From the NCBI RefSeq assembly GCF_029319185.1, contig NZ_CP119754.1:434001-498000 (forward strand): a stretch of 64,000 nt of DNA, written 5' to 3'. Every line of letters begins with the position of its first letter. Position 1 is the stretch's first letter. Under the pieces are notes generated by a model. The model ran no database searches and was not told where the DNA came from. It worked only from the letters and a program-made list of their open reading frames with translations. Of the stretch, positions 44,285 through 52,862 are shown piece after piece. The DNA comes from Superficieibacter sp. HKU1. GTDB lineage: Bacteria > Pseudomonadota > Gammaproteobacteria > Enterobacterales > Enterobacteriaceae. The position numbers and the translations under genes are program-made.

Positions 44285-44503
44285 TTAGTCGCGGAACTGC
44301 TTGCGAGGCATGATGTTGACCGTCTCATGCAGTTCAGACCACACCAGCACGGCATCGCCCGTTTTAAGCTGATGTTTAACGTCGGCGACTTTTTGCTCGA
44401 GCGAACGCTCATGTTCACCATAATCAGTGCCTTCACGCAAGACAAAGCTTTCGATCAGGCTATCGAGGGTTTCAGGCGCGAGATCCTGCCAGGGAATAAT
44501 CAT
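44285..44503 (-). CDS. yheU: YheU, small conserved protein
   Basis: A 72-residue acidic protein (MIIPWQDLAPETLDSLIESFVLREGTDYG). The family (UPF0270) has a known fold but no known activity. It lies one base after yheT and before prkB, and the three are probably one transcript. Confidence 0.93.
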   Translation of the reverse strand: MIIPWQDLAPETLDSLIESFVLREGTDYGEHERSLEQKVADVKHQLKTGDAVLVWSELHETVNIMPRKQFRD

Positions 44504-44504
44504 A

Positions 44505-45521
44505 TTAGGCTCCGAGGTAAGTTGTCAGCCAGTCGGGAATGCGTTTTTCCAGCCACATTTGCGGACGCCGCAGCGTGCCGCCCACAAATCCGACGTGCCC
44601 GCCATGCTCGGTGAGCTGATACTCTACCTGTGGCGGTAAGGTGTCGGGATCGGGAATAACGTGATGATCCATAAACGGATCGTCTTTAGCATGGATGATC
44701 AGCGTCGGTTTGGCGATCTGATTGAGCAACGGCATCGCGCTGCACTGCCGATAATAGTCGATAGCATCGGCAAAACCATGAATACGGGCGGTGATCAAAT
44801 CGTCAAACTCACGCAGGCGGCGGACCTGCTTGAGCTGGGCCAGTTCAATGGGTAGCGTGCCGGGGTACGCCTTCAGTTTGCGGGTCGCATTCCCTTTCAG
44901 CAGGTTGAGCAGATAGCGCTGATAGACGCGGGAAAAGCCTTTCTCCATGTGATAACTGCACGCTTCCAGCACAAAGGGGGCGGAGACAATCGCCGCCGCG
45001 TCGAGCGGTGCGTTGCCGCCTTCTTTTGCCAGCAGGCACGCCAGCATGTTACCCCCCAGCGAGTACCCCACCGCTGCGGTGGGGACGTTGCCGAACTCGC
45101 GCTGCAGCCAGTGTAAAAACCAGGTGCCGTCCTCGGTTTCTCCTGAGTGATAGATACGGTTCAGACGATTTGGCTCACCGCTACAGCCGCGGAAATGCAT
45201 GACGACGCCAAGCCAGCCGCGCGCTTTCGCCGCGTGGATCAACCCATGCGCGTAGGGGCTGTGCAGGCTGCCCTCCAGCCCGTGAAAAACCACCAGCCGG
45301 GGCTTATGCCTGGCCTGCTGCGGATCTTCACTCCAGGCCAGATCGACGAAATCACCGTCCGGCAAGTCGAGCCGTTGCCATACCGGTGTGAACTGCACCC
45401 GGCGACGCAGCAGGCGCGGCAGCATAGTCTGCAGATGCGGATTCCGCGCCCCGGGCATGGGGTGAAAAGTGTACGTATCGTCTTGCCCGACGAGCGATTG
45501 TTCAGATGAAATTTGAGCCAT
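44505..45521 (-). CDS. yheT: YheT, alpha/beta hydrolase
   Basis: A 338-residue hydrolase. The nucleophile elbow is GYSLGG (Ser near residue 155), with the Asp in HAKDDPF and His in EHGGHVGF completing the triad. E. coli orthologue is a putative esterase. In E. coli yheT neighbours yheS directly, while here a 12-kb island separates them. Confidence 0.95.
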   Translation of the reverse strand: MAQISSEQSLVGQDDTYTFHPMPGARNPHLQTMLPRLLRRRVQFTPVWQRLDLPDGDFVDLAWSEDPQQARHKPRLVVFHGLEGSLHSPYAHGLIHAAKARGWLGVVMHFRGCSGEPNRLNRIYHSGETEDGTWFLHWLQREFGNVPTAAVGYSLGGNMLACLLAKEGGNAPLDAAAIVSAPFVLEACSYHMEKGFSRVYQRYLLNLLKGNATRKLKAYPGTLPIELAQLKQVRRLREFDDLITARIHGFADAIDYYRQCSAMPLLNQIAKPTLIIHAKDDPFMDHHVIPDPDTLPPQVEYQLTEHGGHVGFVGGTLRRPQMWLEKRIPDWLTTYLGA

Positions 45522-45602
45522 GACAGAGGATAGTTTAAGGAAATTGCGCCGTACTATAACCCGTAATTATTAGTACGGTTTATGCATTTAACGTGGTAGT
45601 CA

Positions 45603-46322
45603 TTATTCAGCCAGCAAATTGCGGGAAAAAAGATGAATATCCACGCCGGGCTTGCGCCGCCACAATCGGGCTTTACGCGCGCCAGTGGCGATGCTCTCGC
45701 CGGTTTCCTCCAGCATACCGGACGCTTCAATACGGCGGATCAGACTTTTGCGCTGGATTGGCTGTCCGAGAATGATCTCCGTGGCTTCCTGGAGCTGCGC
45801 ATGCGTAAAGTGTTCAGGCAAACAGTAGACGGGAAGCAGCGAATACATGGTCTTCTGCCGCAGGCGATGCAGGCCCGCCTGTACAATCGCGGCATGATCG
45901 AACGCCAGTTGATAGCGGGAAAGCGCCTGCACCGGGATCCACTTCGCATCGCTGACGGTCTCAATATGCGGCGCGCAGTCCACCCAGGATATCAGCGCAA
46001 ACCAGCTTACCGTCAGGCTCCAGCCGCGCGGGTCGCGATCCGGGCCGGAAAAAGTATCGAGTTGTTCCAGCCACGATGGCGACACCCCCGTTTTTTCCGT
46101 CAGCTTGCGCAGCGCGGTATCCCGCGTGGAGGCATCGCCAGCGATATCAATAAAGCCTCCCGGTAACCCCCAGCAGCCCAGTTGCGGCTGGCTGGCTCGC
46201 TCAACCAGCAGCACGCAAAGTTCGCTCTGATGAAGGGTAAAAAGCACGCTATCGACCGTTACCAGCGGCGATGGAAAACGGCTGGCGTCGTAATTTTTCA
46301 GGTATTCCGCTTCTGTCGTCAT
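45603..46322 (-). CDS. nrtR: NrtR-type Nudix-related regulator of NAD metabolism
   Basis: A 239-residue protein with an N-terminal Nudix-like domain (about 1-145) and a C-terminal winged-helix domain (about 160-235, with KSLIRRIEASGMLEETGE). The Nudix box region (55-80) reads GGFIDI...RKLTEKTGV: the REUXEE catalytic glutamates have become RKLTEK and the spacing is two residues longer, so it should bind but not hydrolyse ADP-ribose-like ligands. This layout is that of NrtR repressors. Divergent from the Prs-like/NadV pair. Start at 46322 is preferred; an in-frame start at 46415 lacks family support. Confidence 0.85.
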   Translation of the reverse strand: MTTEAEYLKNYDASRFPSPLVTVDSVLFTLHQSELCVLLVERASQPQLGCWGLPGGFIDIAGDASTRDTALRKLTEKTGVSPSWLEQLDTFSGPDRDPRGWSLTVSWFALISWVDCAPHIETVSDAKWIPVQALSRYQLAFDHAAIVQAGLHRLRQKTMYSLLPVYCLPEHFTHAQLQEATEIILGQPIQRKSLIRRIEASGMLEETGESIATGARKARLWRRKPGVDIHLFSRNLLAE

Positions 46323-46461
46323 TTGTCGTGGCCGTTCACCGTGGCAGGGAAAACCCAGTTTACCAGCCCAGGCCAGCACAAAACACACGCTTTTTTTATT
46401 TCTGTTATCAGGCAATTAACGTTATTTTGCTTTTTGTTCAAAAAATAACTTGCATAATATG

Positions 46462-46496
46462 TGTCTTAGGGACATTATTAAATTGTCGCAGGGACA
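46462..46496 (+). promoter_or_regulatory. Tandem dyads before the Prs-like gene, candidate NrtR operators
   Basis: TGTCTTAGGGACA (46462-46474) and TGTCGCAGGGACA (46484-46496) are two TGTC-N5-GACA dyads exactly 22 bases apart, about two helical turns. Each sits in a longer direct repeat AGGGACATTA-ATTG. They follow an AT-rich TGCATAATAT promoter-like stretch at 46451-46460, so a bound dimer pair would cover the transcription start. Confidence 0.6.
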
Positions 46497-46520
46497 TTAA
46501 TGAATTGAGAGGGCAAAGAA

Positions 46521-47381
46521 ATGGAAAAACGGTTGCAGTTATTCATTGATAATCAAGAGATTGCCTTAACAACCGGCATTTTCCCAGACGGAGCGGTATG
46601 GCTGAAGGTGACAGGCAAACTGCCAGAAAGCGCGCAGCTGATGCGTGTTCGTGCCGCCGCCATGCGTGATATGAATGATTTCATGTTGCTGGCTCAATTG
46701 GTTGATGCCGTATGCCATGTTACCGATGTGCTGGTCAGCCACCTTGAGCTTCCGTGGCTCCCGTGGGCCCGTCAGGACCGTCATATGGTGGCGGGCGACA
46801 GCTTTGCCCTGAAGGTTTTTGCCCGTCAACTCAATACTCTGGGCTTCGATAAAGTTAAGGTGCTCGACCCGCACAGCGATGCGGCGGGGGCAGCGATTGA
46901 TAATTTTGTCGCTATCCCGCAGGAAGTCTGCCTGCTGCACAGTCCCACGCTGGCACGTCAGTTTCAGCAGCAGGCGTTAATGCTGGTTGCCCCGGATGCG
47001 GGCGCACTGAAAAAAATAGACGCGGTTGCCAGAGCGACAGGGGCATCTGAATACGCGGTATTAACGAAAAAACGCGATGTGGCGAGCGGCAATCTCACCG
47101 GTTTCGCGCTGGTCTCCGGCGATGTAAAGGGCAGGGATGTGCTGATTGTCGATGACCTGTGTGATGCCGGAGGGACGTTTATTGGCTCCGCGCAGGTCCT
47201 GCGCGATGCGGGCGCTCGCAGCGTCAGCCTGTACGTCACGCACGGTATCTTTTCTAAAGGCGTGGAAAATCTGCTTTCAAACGGGATCGACGCAATTTAT
47301 ACCACCACTTCGTTTACTTCACCCGCGCTTGCGCATCCGAACCTTGAACTGATTGATATCGCTGCTATTTACGGCGCTTAA
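46521..47381 (+). CDS. Prs-like pyrophosphokinase (PRPP or ADPR-PP synthase)
   Basis: A 286-residue protein of the ribose-phosphate pyrophosphokinase family, shorter and much diverged from housekeeping Prs (about 315 residues). Motifs: FPDG (21-24, canonical F-S-D-G-E with the Glu replaced by Ala), ARQDR (83-87), DPHSDAAG (116-123, His retained), TKKRD (182-186) and the ribose-5-phosphate loop DDLCDAGGT (211-219). Co-transcribed with the NadV-like gene after 12 bases and next to NrtR. It may supply PRPP to it, or activate ADP-ribose, the step of a known phage/bacterial NAD reconstitution route. Confidence 0.85.
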   Translation: MEKRLQLFIDNQEIALTTGIFPDGAVWLKVTGKLPESAQLMRVRAAAMRDMNDFMLLAQLVDAVCHVTDVLVSHLELPWLPWARQDRHMVAGDSFALKVFARQLNTLGFDKVKVLDPHSDAAGAAIDNFVAIPQEVCLLHSPTLARQFQQQALMLVAPDAGALKKIDAVARATGASEYAVLTKKRDVASGNLTGFALVSGDVKGRDVLIVDDLCDAGGTFIGSAQVLRDAGARSVSLYVTHGIFSKGVENLLSNGIDAIYTTTSFTSPALAHPNLELIDIAAIYGA

Positions 47382-47393
47382 CGGAGAAACATC

Positions 47394-48884
47394 ATGAAAA
47401 TGAACCCCATTCTGGCTATCGATGGCTACAAAGTTTCGCACCGCGTGCAGTATCCGCAGGGCACCACGAAGGTTTACTCCAATTTTACGCCGCGCAGCGA
47501 TCGCTTTTTTCAGTCTCCGCTTGCCGATGGCAAGCTGGTGTTCTTCGGTTTACAGGGCTTTATGCAGTGGTTCCTGGTCGATCTGTTTAACGATGCCTTT
47601 TTCTCCCGTCCGGAAGATGAGGTGGTGAATGAGTACAAACAGGTGATGGACAGTTATCTGGGACGCGACGCCGTCGCTGTCGATCACATCCGCACGTTGC
47701 ACCGTACCGGCTATCTTCCACTGCACATTAAAGCGCTGGATGAGGGCAGCAAAGTACCGATGAAGGTGCCGGTTCTGACGATCACCAATACCCGTGACGA
47801 TGCCTTCTGGCTGGTGAACTACCTGGAAACCGTGCTCTCCGCCGAGCTGTGGAAAGCCTCAACCAACGCCACGATTGCGCACCATTACCGTAAGATTTGT
47901 GAAAAATGGGCGGCGAAAACCTGTAGCGATCTCTCGCACCTGGATTTTCAGTGCCACGACTTTTCTTTCCGCGGGATGGCCGGTTTACAGGACACGATGC
48001 AGGCGGGCAGCGGTCATCTGTTGAGCTTCAAAGGCACTGACAGCATTCCGTCTATCCTGTATGCGCGGGATTACTACACCGAAGGCGAAGAGTACTTTAT
48101 TGGCGCGAGCATCCCGGCGACGGAACACAGCGTGATGTGCATGGGCCAGCATGAAGGCGAGATTGAGACGTTTCGTCGTCTGATTGCCGACCTCTATCCG
48201 CAGGGATTTGTCTCCATCGTGTCTGATACTTGGGACTACTGGCGCGTATTGACCGAATATACCCGCGAACTGAAATCGTTGATTATGAACCGCGAAGGGC
48301 GCGTGGTATTTCGTCCTGACAGCGGCGACCCGGTAGACATTCTTTGCGGCACCGGGGCGGATGACGACACGCGTGCTGAGCGTAGCCCGGAAGAAAAAGG
48401 CTCGGTAGAAGTGCTGTGGGAGATTTTCGGCGGCACGGTGAATGAGAAAGGCTATAAAGTCCTCGACCCGCACGTGGGGCTGATTTACGGCGATTCCATT
48501 ACTCTGGAGCGGGCGAATGAGATCCTGCGCCGTCTGGAAGCAAAAGGTTTCGCCAGTTCTAACGTGGTATTTGGCATCGGCTCCTTTACCTATCAGTACA
48601 ACACCCGTGACACCTTCGGTTTTGCAATGAAAGCCACCTGGGGACAGGTGAACGGCGAAGGGCGCACTATTTTCAAAGAGCCGAAAACCGATAACGGTAT
48701 GAAACGTTCCGCCCGCGGCCTGCTGCGCGTTGAGCGTGATTCGCAGGGAGAGCTGGTGCTTCATGACGAGCAAACTTGGGAGCAGGAACAGGAAGGCGAG
48801 CTGAAAATCCGTTTTCTCGACGGTAAGCTTTTCAACCGCGAACATTTTGAACAGATCCGTCATCGTCTGGCGGCACAAGGTTAA
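47394..48884 (+). CDS. nadV: NadV-like nicotinamide phosphoribosyltransferase
   Basis: A 496-residue member of the NAMPT/NadV family, which turns nicotinamide plus PRPP into NMN and so salvages nicotinamide directly. The start is MKMNPILAIDGYKVSHRVQYP. The C-terminal barrel has GDPVDILCG, DPHVGLIYGDSITLERA and FGIGSFTYQYNTRDTFGFAMKAT. E. coli lacks NadV. A preceding Prs-like gene and an ADP-ribose-type regulator raise the option that the acceptor is ADPR-PP, giving NAD directly. Ends at a BIME. Full length. Confidence 0.9.
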   Translation: MKMNPILAIDGYKVSHRVQYPQGTTKVYSNFTPRSDRFFQSPLADGKLVFFGLQGFMQWFLVDLFNDAFFSRPEDEVVNEYKQVMDSYLGRDAVAVDHIRTLHRTGYLPLHIKALDEGSKVPMKVPVLTITNTRDDAFWLVNYLETVLSAELWKASTNATIAHHYRKICEKWAAKTCSDLSHLDFQCHDFSFRGMAGLQDTMQAGSGHLLSFKGTDSIPSILYARDYYTEGEEYFIGASIPATEHSVMCMGQHEGEIETFRRLIADLYPQGFVSIVSDTWDYWRVLTEYTRELKSLIMNREGRVVFRPDSGDPVDILCGTGADDDTRAERSPEEKGSVEVLWEIFGGTVNEKGYKVLDPHVGLIYGDSITLERANEILRRLEAKGFASSNVVFGIGSFTYQYNTRDTFGFAMKATWGQVNGEGRTIFKEPKTDNGMKRSARGLLRVERDSQGELVLHDEQTWEQEQEGELKIRFLDGKLFNREHFEQIRHRLAAQG

Positions 48885-48896
48885 TCATTCCCGTAA

Positions 48897-49005
48897 CCTG
48901 CCGGGTGGCGGCTTCGCCTTACCCGGCCTACTTTTAATACTATATATCAAAGCGTTTCGCTCACGGTAGGCCCGGTAAGCGCAGCGCCACCGGGCAGGCC
49001 ATCCA
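48897..49005. repeat. BIME between nadV and mdcA
   Basis: CTGCCGGGTGGCGGCTTCGC and inverted GTAAGCGCAGCGCCACCGGG REP units flank a 40-base A+T-rich spacer. It separates the NAD and malonate units and may stabilise the nadV mRNA end. Confidence 0.82.
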
Positions 49006-49095
49006 CCGCCGCTAAGTTTATCGCGCCCGACGCCACCCTCCATTAAATCTTTTTGCCTCGTTCTAAATTGATCCTCATCACATAACGTCAATTCT

Positions 49096-49120
49096 AATCA
49101 TTACTCTCAGGCTAATGATT
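49096..49120 (+). promoter_or_regulatory. AATCATTA-9-TAATGATT dyad before mdcA, candidate MdcR site
   Basis: Perfect 8-base inverted arms with a 9-base spacer, about 95 bases upstream of the mdcA start. Size and placement suit a LysR-type primary site, and MdcR is of that family. Inferred from sequence only. Confidence 0.5.
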
Positions 49121-49180
49121 CTTCCCGCCGCTTAATTGATGCATTTCTCACCAAAGCTCAGACTCTTCTCAGTGTTAAGC

Positions 49181-49195
49181 CAATCAAACTGATTG
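49181..49195 (+). promoter_or_regulatory. CAATCA-AAC-TGATTG dyad close to mdcA
   Basis: Perfect 6-base arms with a 3-base centre, 20 bases before the mdcA ATG. It shares AATCA/TGATT with the upstream dyad, so both may bind the same regulator, or it may overlap the ribosome site. Confidence 0.4.
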
Positions 49196-49214
49196 CTGAA
49201 TCAGGAGGTTCATA

Positions 49215-50870
49215 ATGTTATCTGGGCAAACGCCAGCACGCGTCTGGAACACCCGCCGCACTGAAAAACAGCGGCGTCTGGCATCCGTACCCGTGCAGGG
49301 GAAGGTACTGCCAACCGCAGACCTGGTCGCGATGCTGGAAAAACTGATCGCGCCGGGCGATCGCGTGGTTCTTGAAGGGAACAACCAGAAGCAGGCTGAT
49401 TTCTTGTCCCGCATGCTGGCTGAAGTTAATCCGCAGATTGTGCATGACCTGCACATGATCATGCCAAGCGTCGGGCGCAGCGAACATCTGGATATCTTTG
49501 AAAAAGGTATCGCCCGCAAACTGGATTTCTCCTTCTCCGGGACCCAAAGCCTGCGCATTTCGCAGCTGCTGGAAGATGGCCTGCTGGAAATCGGTGCTAT
49601 CCATACTTACATTGAGCTTTACTCCCGTCTGTATGTCGATCTCTCGCCAAACGTGGCGCTTATTGCCGGTTTTAAAGCTGACCGTAAAGGCAACCTCTAT
49701 ACCGGGGCGAGCACCGAAGATACGCCGGCACTGGTTGAAGCGGCCGCGTTCCATGACGGCATTGTTATCGCTCAGGTTAATGAACTGGTCGATGATGAAT
49801 GCGATCTGCCGCGTGTTGATATCCCCGGTTCGTGGATTGACTACGTGGTGGTCGCCGACAAACCCTTCTTTATTGAACCGCTGTTTACCCGCGACCCGCG
49901 CCTGATCAAACAGGAACATATCCTGATGGCGATGATGGCGATCAAGGGCATCTACGCGGAACATCAGGTGCAGTCGCTGAACCACGGTATCGGCTTTAAT
50001 ACCGCCGCTATCGAACTGCTGCTGCCGACCTACGGCGAACAGCTCGGCCTGAAAGGCAAAATTTGTAAACACTGGACCCTGAACCCGCATCCGACGCTGA
50101 TCCCGGCCATTGAAAGCGGCTGGGTGGAAAGCGTGCACTGCTTCGGCGGCGAACTGGGGATGGAAGAATACATCCGCGCCCGCCCTGACGTGTTCTTTAC
50201 CGGCGCTGATGGCTCCATGCGTTCTAACCGCGCCTTCTGCCAGCTGGCAGGTCAGTACGCGGTCGATATGTTTATCGGTTCCACCTTGCAGGTCGATGGT
50301 TATGCCAACTCCTCAACCGTGACCCGCGGTCGTCTTTCCGGCTTCGGCGGCGCGCCGAATATGGGCCACGATCCGCACGGTCGTCGTCATGCCACTCCGG
50401 CATGGCTGAATATGATCACCGAACCGGACCCAATGCAGCGCGGGAAAAAACTGGTCGTCCAGATGGTTGAAACCTTCCAGGCAGGCGTGAAACCGACCTT
50501 CGTGGAAAAACTCGATGCTATTGAAGTGGCAAAAACCTCCGGGATGCCGCTGGCGCCGGTGATGATCTACGGCGACGACGTGACCCACGTGCTGACCGAA
50601 GAAGGTATCGCCTATCTCTATCGCGCTGAATCGCTGGAAGAGCGTCGGGCGATGGTCGCGGCAGTGGCCGGTATCACCGACATCGGGCTGGGCGTAGACG
50701 CTAAACGCGTTGCCGCCCTGCGTCAGAGCGGGAAAGTGGTCTATCCGGAAGATATGGGTATTCGTCGCACCGACGCCACCCGTTCTCTGCTGGCGGCCGG
50801 TAGCGTAGCCGACCTGGTGGAATGGTCCGGCGGTCTCTACAACCCACCTGCGAAATTCCGGAGCTGGTAA
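49215..50870 (+). CDS. mdcA: Malonate decarboxylase alpha subunit (acetyl-S-ACP:malonate ACP transferase)
   Basis: MdcA of 551 residues swaps acetyl for malonyl on the carrier MdcC. It is related to CoA-transferases such as CitF and is the first gene of the complete mdcABCDEFGH operon. The protein starts MLSGQTPARVWNTRRTEKQRRL and contains GEEGIAYLYRA-like C-terminal motifs (DVTHVLTEEGIAYLY). Excellent RBS CAGGAGG. The stop overlaps the mdcB start as TAATG. Confidence 0.95.
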   Translation: MLSGQTPARVWNTRRTEKQRRLASVPVQGKVLPTADLVAMLEKLIAPGDRVVLEGNNQKQADFLSRMLAEVNPQIVHDLHMIMPSVGRSEHLDIFEKGIARKLDFSFSGTQSLRISQLLEDGLLEIGAIHTYIELYSRLYVDLSPNVALIAGFKADRKGNLYTGASTEDTPALVEAAAFHDGIVIAQVNELVDDECDLPRVDIPGSWIDYVVVADKPFFIEPLFTRDPRLIKQEHILMAMMAIKGIYAEHQVQSLNHGIGFNTAAIELLLPTYGEQLGLKGKICKHWTLNPHPTLIPAIESGWVESVHCFGGELGMEEYIRARPDVFFTGADGSMRSNRAFCQLAGQYAVDMFIGSTLQVDGYANSSTVTRGRLSGFGGAPNMGHDPHGRRHATPAWLNMITEPDPMQRGKKLVVQMVETFQAGVKPTFVEKLDAIEVAKTSGMPLAPVMIYGDDVTHVLTEEGIAYLYRAESLEERRAMVAAVAGITDIGLGVDAKRVAALRQSGKVVYPEDMGIRRTDATRSLLAAGSVADLVEWSGGLYNPPAKFRSW

Positions 50871-51727
50871 TGAAACTTCTGCCCCGGATCCAGGTTGAAG
50901 GCGGTGCCGAATGGCTGGCGCGAGCCGCCACGCAGTGTCTGATTGACGAAGCGCGATTAAGCCCGAAACCCGGTCTGGTGGACAGTCGGGGGAACGGCGC
51001 GCACCACGATTTATCCCTTGCGCTGATGGAGCGCTCTGCGCACAGCCTGACCCCCACGTTTCAGGCGCTGGCGCAACAAAGCTGGCGGCGTCCCGCTGAC
51101 ATTGCGCTCAGACAAACCATAGGGCGACTCGGCCGCGACGGCGAGCAGCAGATGATGGCGGCCACCGGCGGCGTAAACACCCATCGCGGCGCGATTTGGG
51201 CGCTGGGATTGCTGGTGAGCGCGGTAGCGATGCACGGCGGCGTGGGCAGCGCGCAGCAGATAGCCAACACCGCCGCTGAACTGGCGAAACTGCCGGATGA
51301 CGCCGCGCCCAGAGTTTTCAGTAAAGGGCTACGCGCCACGCACCGCTACCGGGTGCCAGGCGCACGCGAAGAGGCACAGCAGGCGTTTCCGCACATTATG
51401 CAGCGGGCATTGCCGCAGCTTCGACTGAGTCGGCTAAACGGCAGTAGCGAAACGCAGGCCCGACTGGATGCCCTGATGGCCATCATGACTTCGCTGACCG
51501 ACACCTGCGTGCTGTCCCGCGCCGGTCTTGAAGGGCTGGATGCGATGCAGGACGGTGCCCGCGCAGTGCTTAACGCCGGCGGCAGCGCTTGTCCGGCAGG
51601 CCAGCTGGCATTAGCCGCACTCGACAGGCACATGCTGGCGCTGAACGCTTCGCCGGGCGGGGCCGCTGACTTGCTCGCCGCCACCCTGTTTCTCGATCGC
51701 ATTGAGTCGCCTTATTTAACGCATTAA
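50870..51727 (+). CDS. mdcB: Triphosphoribosyl-dephospho-CoA synthase
   Basis: MdcB makes 2'-(5''-triphosphoribosyl)-3'-dephospho-CoA from ATP and dephospho-CoA, the precursor of the MdcC prosthetic group. The 285-residue protein has family motifs EARLSPKPGLVDSRGNGAHHDLS and GGVNTHRGAIWALG. The start ATG at 50870 shares a base with the mdcA stop; the longer frame at 50822 lies within mdcA. CitG homologue. Confidence 0.93.
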   Translation: MKLLPRIQVEGGAEWLARAATQCLIDEARLSPKPGLVDSRGNGAHHDLSLALMERSAHSLTPTFQALAQQSWRRPADIALRQTIGRLGRDGEQQMMAATGGVNTHRGAIWALGLLVSAVAMHGGVGSAQQIANTAAELAKLPDDAAPRVFSKGLRATHRYRVPGAREEAQQAFPHIMQRALPQLRLSRLNGSSETQARLDALMAIMTSLTDTCVLSRAGLEGLDAMQDGARAVLNAGGSACPAGQLALAALDRHMLALNASPGGAADLLAATLFLDRIESPYLTH

Positions 51728-51736
51728 GAGGATGTT

Positions 51737-52036
51737 ATGGAACACATTACGTTAACCGTACCGGCCAGCCGCACCTTAAGCGGTAAAGCGCTGGCAGGCG
51801 TTGTGGGCTCCGGGGATATGGAGGTGTTATTCACCGCCGACCAGGGCCAGACGTTAACCATTGATATCACCACTTCTGTCGATAACAGCCGTAGCCGCTG
51901 GGAAGCGCTGATTAGCCGTTTAGAAACGGTCAGCAGCCTGCCTGCCGGGAAAATGACGATCCACGATTTCGGCGCAACGCCCGGCGTGGCACGTATTCGT
52001 ATCGAACAGGTATTTGAAGAGGTGAGCTATGCGTGA
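51737..52036 (+). CDS. mdcC: Malonate decarboxylase delta subunit (acyl carrier)
   Basis: A 99-residue carrier that holds the dephospho-CoA-type prosthetic group, probably at Ser25 in GVVGSGDMEVL, the family site. Unlike classical ACP it is not helical-acidic in the usual way but matches MdcC length. Ends inside mdcD by 8 bases. MdcB and MdcG act on it. Confidence 0.93.
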   Translation: MEHITLTVPASRTLSGKALAGVVGSGDMEVLFTADQGQTLTIDITTSVDNSRSRWEALISRLETVSSLPAGKMTIHDFGATPGVARIRIEQVFEEVSYA

Positions 52037-52862
52037 TGACCGCAGTTTTATCGAATTAAAAGCACGTCAGCGCGCGCAGGCGTTGCTGGATGACGGCAGC
52101 TATCGCGAACTGCTCGATCCGTTTGAAGGCATCGTTTCGCCGTGGCTGGGTGCGCAGGGCATCGTCCCGCAGGCCGATGACGGCATGGTCGTCGCCAAAG
52201 GCACCATCAACGGCAAACCGGCGGTTGTTGTGGCGATTGAAGGCGCGTTCCAGGGCGGCAGCATGGGCGAAGTGTCCGGGGCCAAAATGGCGGCGGCGCT
52301 GGAGCTGGCGGCGGAAGATAACCGTAACGGTATCCCGACGCAGGCGGTACTGTGCCTCGAAACCGGCGGCGTACGCTTACAGGAAGCGAACCTTGGCCTG
52401 GCGGCGATTGCTGACATCCACGCGGCGATTGTCGATCTCCGTCGTTATACCCCGGTGGTCGGCATTGTCGCCGGGACCGTGGGTTGCTTCGGCGGGATGT
52501 CCATCGCCGCTGCACTGTGCAGCTATCTGATCGTCACCCGTGAAGCGCGTCTGGGTCTGAACGGCCCGCAGGTCATCGAACAGGAAGCCGGGATTGAAGA
52601 GTATGACTCCCGCGACCGTCCGTTTATCTGGAGCATGACTGGTGGCGAAGTGCGCTATCAAAGCGGGCTGGTGGATGCATTAGTCGGCGACGGCGTAAAT
52701 GCAGTCAAAGCGGCAATGAACGACGCGCTGGCGAAAGGCGTTCCGGCGAAACATCGCACCGATAACTATGACGATTATCTTAACCGTCTGACCAACTTCG
52801 ACACCCGTAAACAGGCCGATGCCGAACAGATTAACGCGCTCTTTGCCCGGGAGGTGAAATGA
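52029..52862 (+). CDS. mdcD: Malonate decarboxylase beta subunit
   Basis: MdcD of 277 residues, carboxyltransferase-like crotonase fold. With MdcE it decarboxylates malonyl-S-MdcC to acetyl-S-MdcC and CO2. Motifs AIEGAFQGGSMGEVSGAKMA and VGIVAGTVGCFGGMSIAAA form oxyanion-hole regions. Starts 8 bases inside mdcC, ends overlapping mdcE by 4 (ATGA). Confidence 0.94.
   Translation: MRDDRSFIELKARQRAQALLDDGSYRELLDPFEGIVSPWLGAQGIVPQADDGMVVAKGTINGKPAVVVAIEGAFQGGSMGEVSGAKMAAALELAAEDNRNGIPTQAVLCLETGGVRLQEANLGLAAIADIHAAIVDLRRYTPVVGIVAGTVGCFGGMSIAAALCSYLIVTREARLGLNGPQVIEQEAGIEEYDSRDRPFIWSMTGGEVRYQSGLVDALVGDGVNAVKAAMNDALAKGVPAKHRTDNYDDYLNRLTNFDTRKQADAEQINALFAREVK

Larger units (their letters stand above)
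48885..49214 (+). promoter_or_regulatory. nadV-mdcA intergenic region
   Basis: The 330 bases contain a BIME at 48897-49005, then the mdc promoter region. No ORF of note. Two dyads described separately lie at 49096-49120 and 49181-49195. The mdcA Shine-Dalgarno is CAGGAGG at 49202-49208. Confidence 0.6.

Noticed and set aside
47985..48878. 297-codon minus-strand frame opposite nadV
   Set aside because: Shadow of nadV with no family features.
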